Origin: Thinopyrum elongatum
Lineage: Eukaryota; Streptophyta; Magnoliopsida; Poales; Poaceae
Length of the DNA stretch: 64,000 nt
Reading direction: 5' to 3'
Assembly: GCA_011799875.1 (NCBI GenBank)
Contig: CM022298.1
Span: 191,726,423-191,790,422 of the forward strand
Shown one piece after another: positions 34,119 through 45,199 of the stretch. The translations under genes and the position numbers were made by a program. Position 1 is the stretch's first letter, and every line of letters begins with the position of its first letter. Below the pieces are notes generated by a model. It saw nothing but the letters and a program-made list of their open reading frames with translations. It was not told the DNA's origin and searched no databases.

Positions 34119-34136
34119 TGGCGACTCCGCTGGGGA
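34119..34136 (+). other. Primer-binding site of gag-only element
   Basis: TGGCGACTCCGCTGGGGA begins seven bases after the LTR end. This TGGCGxCxCxGCxGGGGA pattern is common in grass Gypsy elements as a tRNA-complementary site. The exact tRNA is not assigned. Confidence 0.75.
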
Positions 34137-34213
34137 CGAAGCTTTGAACGGTCTCCGGCCCGTTCTTGCTACGAAGAGATTGTCATTTAGGATTTGCAAT
34201 CTACAAAGGTAAC

Positions 34214-37183
34214 ATGAATACCCAATTCACTTATGTAGATGCAAATAATGCATATGTTGTTGCTAGATCGTTTAATGAGCATAATGTATCGGCTAGCCCT
34301 AGCTTTATCAATCATGCATCTAATTATGTGCAAGAGCCGATGCCACAAAATCTCCATGCTTCTACCTCATATAATTTTAGCAACATGGAACATATGTATA
34401 CCAACTCCCATGCATCGGCAGCCCCACAAATCCATATGCCTATGAACAACATGATGAGTTCCGTTAATCAAGTTGAAACACCTCACATAGGAACTTCTGA
34501 TAGTATGCAACAAAGTGTTTCACCTTTTTATTCATCGGCAACTAGCTTGCAATATGTGAATTAAAACATGCTGGTGGATAGGGGAATTGGCCATGCTACT
34601 ACTAGTTATCCGGCCAATTACCCTCAATCATCATATGCTACACCTCATGCTACTAATTTTTTGGCACCATATGCAACTATAGGTATTCATAATTCGGCTT
34701 CGCACCTTCACGCAAATAGCCAAATAAGTGAAAATTCTATAGGATCATACGTGTCTTCACCTAGTATCGTAGCATACAATGTTTTCCCTGCACAATTACA
34801 GAATTTCGGTGACATCTCGTTACCAAAAGAGTCTAAAAATGTCGAGGGGCAATTCTATCTAGATTGGGTCATCAAGAAAAATCTTACGTCTTTTTGGGAC
34901 GAATGCAATGTTGTTCTACATGAATTAATAAAAGAGGGAAAGCCTATTAATTCTGCTGCAATCCAAGCTAAATTATGTCAAAAAGAGAAAGCATTGGGTG
35001 TGGATAGAATTGTCAAAAAGGGTGATGATTCGGATAACAAAGTTAATTCGGCTATTGAAAAGACCGAATCAAATATTACGTATGCCAAATCTGTTCTAGA
35101 AAAACAGGACGACAATGTGTTGGGGAGCTATTCGAAAGAGAAACAACATATCGTTCTAGTAACGCAACCATCATGCTCTCCCAACGTGTTTGAAAAGGTA
35201 TGTCTAGCAAGTGATTTACCTATCTTTCGATTTGATCGCAACTTTATTGTTGATGCTTCTATAAGAAAAATTCTCATAAGTAATTTTGAATGACCAATGA
35301 AGAAGGGAAATTTACTTGTTTGCAATAAAACTGTTATAGAACATATCGGTCAACCTATTGTGCCATTTATAATGACCAATAGTGACCTATTATTGCAGCC
35401 AAAGTTTTCCCCATTGCTTTATCAAAATTTTATATCTAATTGGGTAGCTGTGCTTGTTTCATACTTGGCTTGCACTTGGTCTCAATTGAGACATGTGTAT
35501 TCTAACTATTTTTGTTTCAGAAATTTAAAGCCAAGGTCAAATTCTTTTGAGAAATCCGATGCTAATATAATATCTTATCCAAATACATCGGAGATAGGGT
35601 GCAAAACACAAGGCATAGCCGAATGGGGATATTCCAAATTTGAACCATTCGTTTGCTTAACTCCAAAGCCGTTCGCACACCAAGATTGGCTAGAAAACAA
35701 GAAGTATACCTTCAATTCAAGCATGTGTGATCAAATATTTCACTTGTTGCTGGAAAATAATTATATTAGAATTCTTGATCACCATGTCAAGCCATCAATC
35801 AAAGGACGAATGTATTGTAAGTTGCATGATTCGTCCAAGCATAATTTTGAGGATTGCAACATATTTCGTCAAATAGTCAAATCGGCCATTGATAGAGGAC
35901 GATTGAAATTTGTTGAGACACCAAGAGATGACCAGTCTATTCCGATTGGTCCTGATGGCAAACGATTTTTTGCATCGGCTGCTTCAAGCCGATCCATTTC
36001 AACATGAGAAGGTAAAAACTGTGGATAATGGGATCAAGCTTTCAAGTAAGGAAGTTGTTCAAGAGCACAATGATAATATTCTTGAGGGTGAAAATTCCAT
36101 CGAGGTTGCGCAAAAGACGCCAAGTACTGGGGGGAACAAGAAAATCCAAAGATCGGTGCAAGCATAACCAAAGAAAGCAAAGGCCGAGATAAGCACAAAG
36201 ATAAAAGGCCGAAAGTCACTTTCGCGCAACTATTGGAAAAATATCAGAAGATAAGTGAGGAGAACAGTGTTTATCGGCCAAGTAATTCAAGAGCATCAAG
36301 ACCACCCCCTAGGCGCAAACCCGTGGATCGGTCTTGGCAAAATGAGAATTCTAATGCAGTATATTCGTATCCATATTTTGTGCCGCCAATGCCAATGCCA
36401 TGGGTACCTTCCTATGATCATGTAAATCCATATCCATCATGGGACAGGTATGATACAAGGGCGCATTCTTCATCTTATTTTAGACCATCTCACAAACATT
36501 ATGCAGCTCCAAAAAGATCAATATTTGAACAAGCACATATCAAAGACCGTTTCAATCATAAGGAATCGGTCCGGAGCTCAAGGAACAAGAAAGAGGTGGT
36601 CAAGCAAGTTTACCGTGTTAAAAAAGATGGTCGTAAGAGTGCTACTTCAGATTCGATCTGAAATGAAAAAGAGACAATTAAAGTATTGACATTGGCTACT
36701 AAAGGAAATGAGACAAGTCAATCAAGTGCCAAATCTGAAGAGAAGAAGTTGAGAGTGCACAAGGTAAAACAGGAATTGCCATTGCTTCAAACAAAATCAC
36801 AGCCGGGGTGCTCACTCGGCTTATCATATTGGCAAAAGAAGAAATTACAAAAACTTAGTGCACAAGAACTTGAACAAAGGAACATGACATGTGTTCCCAA
36901 AGGAAGTACTCAAAATAAGAATTATGTGCAAGCTTCCATTACAAGAAGTGCAGCAAAGGTGAAGAAGGAAAAGGGTGAAAACTATGAAGGACCAAGCCGA
37001 AGGTTTCAACATCTTCGGTCCACACATTACCCATATTCCTCAACTATGCCTTTGATGCCTATGCTATGGAATTTGTCATCAGGTATGATTGGTTACCCTC
37101 AATGGGCTTATTTTAATCCATGGATGCAATATAATTTCTTGCATCATGAAAGGGTATTACCAAATCATTATATGTTCGATTAG
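34214..37183 (+). pseudogene. Gag-like protein of the non-autonomous element
   Basis: One reading frame (from about 34214) stays recognisable across 3 kb, interrupted by stops at about 34562, 35291, 36005 and 36659 and by a temporary frame change at about 36005-36180. The N-terminus is Asn/Ser/His-rich and low in complexity. Residues near 35730-35940 carry the phrase YCKLHDSSKHNFEDCNIFR, a CxxH...HxxxxC zinc-binding pattern found in gag-like proteins of Gypsy elements. Near 36215 KVTFAQLLEKYQK precedes a Tyr/Pro/Trp-rich low-complexity stretch and a basic tail. There are no catalytic motifs. It probably bound element RNA. It is clearly dead as written. Confidence 0.7.
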
Positions 37184-37320
37184 CTTCACTTTTGTTGCTA
37201 ATCTAAATGGCCGATATATACTTATCGTCCTAAGCACGTACAAAATGGCCGATGGAGTGTTGACATCGCGCTTAGAACAAACTTCATGCAAGTTATTTTT
37301 CGGCACACAAGTTTTGCCGA

Positions 37321-37336
37321 AAAATAGGGGGGCATG
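37321..37336 (+). other. Polypurine tract of gag-only element
   Basis: AAAATAGGGGGGCATG sits directly before TGTTGACA of the right LTR. It is the expected primer site for plus-strand DNA synthesis. Confidence 0.8.
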
Positions 37337-38302
37337 TGTTGACATCAGATTTTGGCATAGTCAAAAACATAATTAAGAATGCCTCAAATGGAAAAGTGCT
37401 CAAAGTGAGAAAGTTCTGTATCGTCAAAATGAGAAACTTTGATATTTGAGCCATAGCCATCCGATCTCATTTCTAAGGCCGAAGTTGTGTTCTGAGATTT
37501 TGTGTGTAGAACACTGTTCGGCTGATTACGCCCTCGAGACGGCCTCATATGGAAAACTGATCTACACAAATTATCTTCGTCTCGTCGAAACGATTGATTT
37601 TGATATAAAAATCGTATCAATCCAGGATCGTATATAAAAGTTACAGCCACCTGAGTGCGGCCCTGTCACGGGGCAAAAGTGGCGCGCCCCATCAGCGCGA
37701 GTAACAATCTGTTTTGTGCGAGCGATTCGGCCCTGAAGATCGCCTCGAATCGAAAAACGTTCAACACGAAAGTTGTTCGTCTCGTCGAAACGGTCAAATT
37801 TACTTTTAGGCTTATCTTCATCCGAGGTCGTTTGTGGCCTGTGGGACCTAAAAACATACTTACCTAAATCCGAGTTCGGTTAATTTTGGAAAGATTTGGA
37901 CGTGATTTGGAGTCCTTTTCTTATACGGGAAGTCCATCCGCCTCTTATATACCTAAGGGGTGATGGCCGATTGAACAACACACAATCGATCAAATCATCT
38001 ACCACTTTTTACCTTTACTTTTATCTTCTCCCTTGTTCTTCTTCTTCCTCGTTCTTCGTTCGTTCTTCTTCATTGCAGGGCGGTGAACCTCGAGGCCCTA
38101 GGGCGATCAGGTCGACCTAGGGCAGCCTATAGCCGCCGCGCGCCCTGACGGGGTCCCTACCGGGCGTGTAGGGTTTCGGGTCCTCAAAAGCACCCGTCGG
38201 ATTGCTTGCGTACCGCGCTTCCGGACGGGTCTCCTTCGACGTGAGCTGCGGTGCATCACCCTCGGCGTTGGAAGTACACGGTGATGTGTTCGTGTGCGAA
38301 CA
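37337..38302 (+). repeat. 3' LTR of gag-only element
   Basis: 966 bases. It carries a pyrimidine tract ending TTCATTGCAGGG (about 37985-38080) that the left LTR lacks and that looks like a branch/acceptor region of an intron. TSD GCCAC follows at 38303. Confidence 0.9.
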
Positions 38303-38307
38303 GCCAC

Positions 38308-38553
38308 CTAGGCACCCTGGGCTACCCTAGGTGTCGGGCCTTGGCTGCAATGCTTATTCTGGCATCATAAGCTCCTCTGGGTTTTTTTGTTTTTTTGGGG
38401 GGGGGGGGGGGGGGTCCGGTGATATTTCAGTTTATTCAGAAACAACAACAAAATAGGAAATGCGCTATCCATTGAATTAATAGGTTAATAAATGAAAAAA
38501 ATTAAAAACAATGCACAATGGGAGGATAATAGGCATGATGCATACAAACATTA
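38308..38553. other. Short unassigned stretch with poly-G
   Basis: It contains T7GT7 followed by an 18-G run (38397-38414). Otherwise AT-rich with no gene. Confidence 0.5.
38397..38414. repeat. Poly-G run of 18 bases
   Basis: Uninterrupted G following a T-rich stretch. The length is uncertain for technical reasons. Confidence 0.9.
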
Positions 38554-38555
38554 TA

Positions 38556-38848
38556 CTCTATCCGTCTAGATGTGTAAGTCACCTTACCAAAATCAAATAA
38601 TCCCAAAACACTTAGGCACGGTACATTAACTCCCTCCTCGTTTCTTATTTCGTGACATATCAACCAATAAGAGATGCGGGCCGTGCATGCTTTTAATGAC
38701 TTGAGACTACCAAACATGACATGCAGTGGTTAGTTTATTGCATGCAATGCTATTAATTAGCAAAAAAGACATTAAGTTCTCTCATTTTCCTCTCCGCCTT
38801 GGTCGCGGTGCACAACCTAAGATGACTTATACACCTAGACGGAGGGAG
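38556..38848. mobile_element. Stowaway (Tc1/Mariner) MITE with TA duplication
   Basis: Left end CTCTATCCGTCTAGATGTGT and, reversed from the right, CTCCCTCCGTCTAGGTGTAT, then AAGTCA in both. TA flanks at 38554-38555 and 38849-38850. CTCCCTCCGT is the classical Stowaway tip of Triticeae. 293 bases, non-coding. Confidence 0.9.
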
Positions 38849-38850
38849 TA

Positions 38851-39290
38851 TATACGTTGAAGATGTATAGTCTCTTTGTCTTGGTAGTAGGCTCCACTTC
38901 ACAAGTGTTGTGTCGCTTTGTTCGGTCACTCGATCGGGACCTGTATGAACATCTTCACTTCCTTCTTTTGCTCTGTTAAACTTTAGTATAAGACTCGGAC
39001 GACCTCAATTTAAGGTCGGGTAAGCACGTGGATTCTAAAAACTGTGCATAGGAACCACGCCAAGAATATGCTGGTGAACGTACATGCCCACATGGATGTG
39101 GCACATCAAACAGTTAGCCCGAACTTCCTCCTTTGACTCTCCTACCAAGCGACTTCTGCAGTCTAGTTTTATGTCTCGAGTTCAAGGCAGAGATTTCACA
39201 TCTTTCATGCGGAGTGGGTTTCCCCTAAGTGGAAGGCGAATGAGGCCTGCAAAGGGGCACGAGAAAATTGGGACTTGCACTGCGCAAGAG

Positions 39291-39293
<3 letters not shown>
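38851..39293. other. Non-coding sequence
   Basis: No gene, repeat boundary or RNA motif could be supported. Confidence 0.4.

Positions 39294-39352
<59 letters not shown>
39294..39352. repeat. CT microsatellite, about 29 units
   Basis: Perfect (TC)n run over 59 bases, likely length-variable between individuals. Confidence 0.95.
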
Positions 39353-39354
<2 letters not shown>

Positions 39355-39599
39355 GTGGCAAGTTAGCGTGCGCATTTTATTGAGGAAATGATCTAGTAAA
39401 AAAATGTATAGATTGTACTTGCCTTCTCTACTATCCTAGCCCAGTACGGTTCAAGCGAAGGGATCTATCATTGAGTGAAGGGTACACAAGAGCGAGTAGT
39501 TTTAGAAATAGAATTTTCTCAAGTGATCAATTCTCCAGCTCCGCGGGCACACTTCGCCGTTGGAGTTGGCAATCTGGTATTGCCCTAGGTCAGATTTCT

Positions 39600-41050
39600 T
39601 TAACCACCTCAAATGTGATTCCCACGTGTGTGAGAGCCTTGTTGTTGTTCTCCGACCCCTCTCCCCTCTCCTCTCCCCTGAGTCGCCCCCCCCCCCCCCC
39701 CCCCCCCCCCGCGGCGACAGGGGGGAACCCTAGCGCCTCCAAGCCTTCGACTCCCCATCCCACCTCTCCTGCCCGCCGCTGCCGGGGCGTGCCGCCGGGT
39801 AAAGCCTGGTTGGCGTCGGCGGCGGCGGGAACTCTCCTCCCCGCAGCGGCCGGATCTGGCGCGGGTGGCGGTTGGCGGCGGGGCACGCCGGCGAGGACTC
39901 AGGGGGCGATGCGCTCGTGACTCCCCCTGGTGGTCGCGTGGGGGGCCGTTCGGGGCGCTCCTAGGGTGTCCGGTGGTCGATCTGTTTCAGATCTGCCCGT
40001 CGGTGCCTCGAGCGGCGCGGGGATCTCGGGGCGGCGGCCTCGATCGGTGGCGCGCGGTGCGGCCTGCCTGGCGGTCGGCACCCGCGGGTGCAGATGTGGG
40101 GCCTTCCACGGCTGCATGGGCGACGTGGAGGCGGCGGCGCTACGGCGGTTCCTCGATGGCCAACCGGAATTCCATGGGAGGCGTCGTCTCCGACTCGATC
40201 TACTCCGGTTCGTGCTGGCTACGGTAGCGACTACGGTCGACGCCAATACTGCCTGGACGGATCTGGCGGGTGGGCATGGAGATCCGGGGGAAACTCCAGG
40301 CCGGCGTGCCGGCTGCACCAAAGTCGACGCTCTCGGCGCCGATTCCCTTCCTGGAGGCTTCGGTGTGGATCATACGCCCCTCACCTCTGCCATGAGCGCA
40401 GGCGAAAGCCTCTGTTCCTCTGTTTGGGCGATGATGGCACTTTGGTGTCGTGTTCCTTCCTGAAGGCGTCGGCCGGGGACTGCTCAGGGTGGTGGAGTTG
40501 CTGGTAGTTCGGAGTCGACGCGAGATGGCATGTATGGAGCGGTGTGGCATCAACCGTATCGTCAACGGTGGGTCTCGGCGGCATGGCGCAGTGGAGACTC
40601 GGCGTCTGATGCGCGGAGATGGACTTGCGCAGGAGGAGAAAGTTGTCTGGCGTAATGGTGGCGTCGATAGCAGAGAGGCCTGGCAAGGTCGGTGCATCAG
40701 TTCTTCATTGAGGATGGACCGATGGAAGATGAAGGTGACGGCCCTTGCAGTGTGCGGTGCTCACTGGGAGTGTGCCAGACCGGTGTGGGACCCTATCCAG
40801 GTAGAGACTTGGATGGGACACCCGGCTTTAGATGTTAGGCTTTGGTGCGATGTCTGTTTGGTATTAGGACCGGACATTTGTCACACCTTCATCAAGGGGA
40901 TAGGAGTAGCAACAGCGTTGCCCAAGATGGTGGCTTCAGGCTTATTGATGTATCACCTTGTATGGTCTTTGTAAATAATTAATAATATGGCTGCATGCAT
41001 CGTCCAGATGCAGAGGCCGGGGGTACATCCTCCTTTTCCAAAAAAAAATG
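39600..41050 (+). mobile_element. GC-rich retroposon with LINE-type tail
   Basis: It begins in pyrimidine-rich sequence with a 25-base poly-C (39686-39710). It continues GC-rich with the 5'-UTR-like GGGAACCCTAGCGCC, and ends ATGGCTGCATGCATCG, the hairpin GCATCGTCCAGATGC, GGCCGGGGGT and a poly-A tail (41040-41048). Long frames on both strands have no domain. The hairpin, G-run and poly-A tail type is common to LINE-derived grass retroposons. No RT was seen, so it is non-autonomous. The left edge and target duplication were not resolved. Confidence 0.6.
39686..39710. repeat. Poly-C run of 25 bases
   Basis: Uninterrupted C at the start of the GC-rich retroposon. The exact length is unreliable. 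Confidence 0.9.
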
Positions 41051-42559
41051 TATCCAGTAGAGTACTAGGTCTCCCTTATTGTATTACGTGGGGAACACCT
41101 TTTCTCATGATACTGTCACTATGTCCTCCAAGTGCACATGGTTGAGTTATTGCCTGTTCGAAGTAAGAGTATCGCTCCCACAGAGAACTAGGAAATGGTC
41201 TTTACCTCTTTTAGAAGTTTATGTAAACGTTCCTGCAGGTTAATTGCAATTCAAAGCAAAACTAACGTAAAAATGAAAATATTGCAGGTGTTGTGATGAG
41301 AATTAAAGTGCGCATGAATAAAACTAAAGAACAAGAGAGTAATGAAAGAGATGAAATCTGCAGTATGCCTAAAACGTTCTCAAGGAGTCCAGATTTAGCA
41401 CTAGTATGTAAGTTACTTAATTACGCAAATGCACAATTCTAAGCTAAGATAACCAATCCACTTTATATATTTTTATGTGTGGGCGGAGCTAAGTACATAT
41501 ATGTGCATACTAACGCAGCTCCATATCACACACCATCACTGTCCCTCCCCAGCCGGATAGAGGCGACAATGATTAAGGGCCTCCCCATGGGCGTGGCTAA
41601 AGTTGGCTTCCATTATTCCTCTATTTAAGTTCCACAAAGGAGGAGGTAGCTTCTATCACTGCAATACCTTCCCATCTCCGCTTCCCTCGGATATTAAAAT
41701 AATTCAAGTCCATATAGGCAAATGTTGTGAGGTTGACTTCACACAATATCATGAAGAATAATTAACACAACATATAAAGAGAATATTGTATCGTGCCAGC
41801 GTTCAATTGATAAACATACTAGGGTTCCTCCAAATCCCCAAGAACTAGGGTGTTCACTCGCACAAAGAGACAACACACATCATTAAGGTTTTCATGTCAA
41901 TAGCAGATGAATGATTAATGTAACGCATCTATGAACTAAACCATACTTGGGTTTGGTATTACAAAGAGATGGATCAAGGGATTGATGTTGAGAATGTGGA
42001 TGATGATGATGATGAAGATCGATGACATAGTCTCTTCGATTGCGGTTATGGCGTAGAGGTGCCCTACTACCGATCCCCCATATGCATTCCTTTTAGAGGT
42101 GAGATATTTTGGTTCTGGTTCATGGTTCTAGCCTCTCCGTTTGTCGTCTCCGAGATCCGATCACACGGGTTTTAGTAGTCGACTAGGGGTTTGCGGCGCC
42201 GTATAGTACAAGCATTAGTACAACTGTGAATGCTTGTAGCGCATGAAGTCTTGTCCTTTGTACGTAAGTTTAGTATGACATCAGTTATCATGATTTTCAC
42301 CCAGAAATAGTTGTTTTTCCAGTCATGGCTCTCAATATCCTTCTTCTTTAGGAACCTAGTGAAATCAGGCAAAAAGGGGGCCGCGAGTGTGGTAAAATTC
42401 CAAAATTCTGATGACTATTATGCAAAAACAAGGGTTAGAAAGTGATACAAAATGGACTCATCGGCCACAACGCTTGCTGATACCCCGCATAGTGGATCAA
42501 GACCATGTCCCGATGCTACTCAAAAAAATTCAGGTCCTCCCCTCATTATTGTCGTTCTT
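41051..42559. other. Decayed LTR-element sequence, no gene
   Basis: AT-rich, with a GAT repeat at 41999-42020. The composition and its position beside an integrase relic suggest the tail and 3' LTR of an old minus-strand Gypsy element, but no LTR edge was found. Confidence 0.35.
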
Positions 42560-43420
42560 TTTATTCAGGAGGGGAAACACGACCCAAGCTTAGTCTTGAG
42601 GGGAAACACAATTTCAAATCCATACACCAGAATGAAATGAATGTCCTTTGTGTACCTATTTAGTGTTGTCCTCCTCAAGCCATAACTGCTTCTCGGTGTG
42701 GAGGCACCTCTTAGACTGAGATATGAGTAGGAACTTGACTTGTTCAATCTACCCATTACTCTGGAGATATGCCACGGGAACGAAACATACATCAGTTCCA
42801 TTTCCTTGCAGAAGTCTAAGAAGGCTCCATTGGTGAACTAGGACCCGTTATTCAGTATGATGTAGCTAGGTACCTCAAAGCGGATCACCACGTTTTTGTG
42901 GAAAATCTTGCAGTGATAACCAAGATAGGTCTAGTGATAAGAATGGCCTCGACCCACTTGGTTAAGGTATCTACTAACACGAATAGGAATTTGAAACTGT
43001 GTGAAGCTGGTAGGAAGGGTCCCAGTAAACCCAATCCCCGGGCTAGGAAGGGCCGTGATAGGGGTATCATTTGCAATGCTTGATCGGGTAGGTAAATTTT
43101 TCGGCCATGATACTAACACACCTTACATTGGCTTTGCTTGCATCAGGAGGATAGTAGGCTAGTAAAAACCTTGTTCGAATGCCTTTATGATCAGGGTTCA
43201 GAAGGAAGCATGTGCTTCGGACCCATCCTCCTATGGATTTCATACAGAAAATATCTACCTTTGTATCCGAAAATTGCACCACATGACCAATTCACCCTGT
43301 CACACTTTCTTGTTGAATGAGAAAAGGTATCTTGGTGTCCTCCTATCTGCTGAGCTAGGTTACGGGCATATGGTTCTCGTGTGATCTCGTCCCTTCTCAG
43401 GGCTTCGTCCACCCCTTAAT
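42560..43420 (-). pseudogene. Degraded Gypsy integrase
   Basis: On the minus strand pieces in several frames follow integrase order. Near 43150 comes a zinc-finger-like region (YYPPDASKANVRCV). At about 42890-43060 the catalytic start reads GLGLLGPFLPASHSFKFLF, then TLTKWVEAI. At about 42600-42680 the terminal part reads LRRTTLNRYTKD, then FILVYGFE. This matches the Tat/Athila-type pattern (GLDLxGPF, TKWxEA, RTTxNxSTxxTPFxLVYG). Many frameshifts and stops mean it is old. No RT was seen beside it. Confidence 0.65.
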
Positions 43421-43684
43421 TATATAGGTGGACAAAGACATGTAGTTAATTTGGTACTTATATTCGGGGGATATGATCTGATCAGGTGATCCCATTGTTG
43501 TGGGGATCGTATATCCCATAACTGTCAAATCACCAAAGTAGCATGCTTGTCCTTATCCCTTAGAGTGCCTACTCGGGGGGCAACATGGCATAGAAGTTAG
43601 GGGACCATATATAGTCTAGCCTATGAGTTGGTCTGGATATGCCCATAAAGCATCTTCCTTTGAGTAGGTACCCTTACTCATCGA
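43421..43684. other. Unassigned sequence beside an LTR edge
   Basis: It is probably more of the old Gypsy element. The Fatima/Sabrina-like LTR starts at 43685 (TGCTACTT). Confidence 0.35.
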
Positions 43685-45199
43685 TGCTACTTCTTGAGCT
43701 TGCGTTGATTTTTTCCTTGAAGAGGAAAGGGTGATGCAGCAAAGTAGAGACAAGTATTTCCCTCAGTTAAGAACCAAGGTATCAATCCAGTAGGAGGCAC
43801 AAGCAAGTCTCCAATCTATGCACCTGCACAAACTAACAAACACTTGCACTCAACATTAAAAAGGGGTTGTCGAACAAGAGTGAGATGTAATAGAGATAGG
43901 TACAAAAGATAAATAAAAAGTCAGACTAAAGTAAATATAAATAAAGTGCAGCAAGGTATTTTTGGGTTGTCAGGTTTATAGATCTGAAAATATATGATGG
44001 AAAATAGACCGGGGGCCATAGTTTTCACTAGAGGCTTCTCTCTTGAAGAAAGCATATGGTGGGTAAACAAATTACTGTTGAGCAATTGATAGAAAAGCGC
44101 AAAATCATGACGATATCTAAGGCAATGATCATGAATATAGGCATCACGTCCGTGTCAAGTAGACTGACTCCTGCCTGCATCTACTACTATTACTCCACAC
44201 ATCGACCGCTATCCAGCATGCATCTAGAGTATTAAGTTCATAAGAACGGAGTAATGCCTTAAGTAAGATGACATGATGTAGAGGGATAAACTCAAGCAAT
44301 ATGATATAAACCCTTCTTTTATCCTTGATGGCAACAATACAATACGTGCCTCGCTACCCCTTCTGTCACTGGGTGAGGACACCGCAAGATTGAACCCAAA
44401 ACTAAGCACCTCTCCCATTGCAAGAAAAACCAATCTAGTTGGCCAAACCAAACCAATAGTTCAAAGAGAAATACAAAGATATCTTAATCATGCATAAAAG
44501 AGTTAAGAGAAGACTCAAATAATATTCATAGATAATGTGATCATAAATCCACAATTCATTGGATCTCAACAAACACACCGCAAAAAAGTATTACATCGAA
44601 TAGATCTCCAAGAACATCGAGGAGAACATTGTATTGAAGATCAAAGAGAGAGAAGAAGCCATCTAGCTACTAGTTATGGATCGGTAGGTCTGTGGTAAAC
44701 TACTCACGCATCATCGATAGGGCAGCAAGGTTGATGTAGAGGCCCTCCGTGATCGAATCCCCCTCCGGCAGATCGCCGAAAAAGGCCCCAAGATGGGATC
44801 TCACGGGAACAGAGACTTGCGGCGGCGGAAAAGTATTTTGGTGGATGCCTCTGATGGTTTGGGAATATTTGGGAATTTATAGTGCAAAGATTAGGGTTGG
44901 AAGACCTCCGAGGGGCCCACAAGCCCACAGGACGCCCCCCCCTAGGGTGCGCCTGACAGGCTTGTGGCCTCCTCGGGAACCTTCTGGCCCCCTCTCCAAG
45001 TCCTCTTGATGTCTTATGGTCCAAGAAAAATCATCGCAAAAGTTTTATTCCGTTTGGACTCTGTTTGGTATTCCTTTTTTGTAAACTCAAAAACAAGGAA
45101 AAAAACACAAACTGGCACTGGGCTCTAGATTAGGTTAATAGGTTAGTCCCAAAAATAATATAAAATATCATATTAATGCATATAAAACATCCAAAACAT

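Larger units (their letters stand above)
33180..38307 (+). mobile_element. Complete gag-only LTR retrotransposon with GCCAC duplication
   Basis: The LTRs at 33185-34111 and 37337-38302 both run from TGTTGACA to GTGCGAACA. They are flanked by GCCAC at 33180-33184 and 38303-38307. A primer-binding site follows the left LTR, a polypurine tract precedes the right LTR, and a gag-like frame lies between. There is no protease, RT or integrase, so the element must have used another element's enzymes. It belongs to the Gypsy-type gag-only group. The intact boundaries make it one of the best-defined elements here. Confidence 0.93.
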
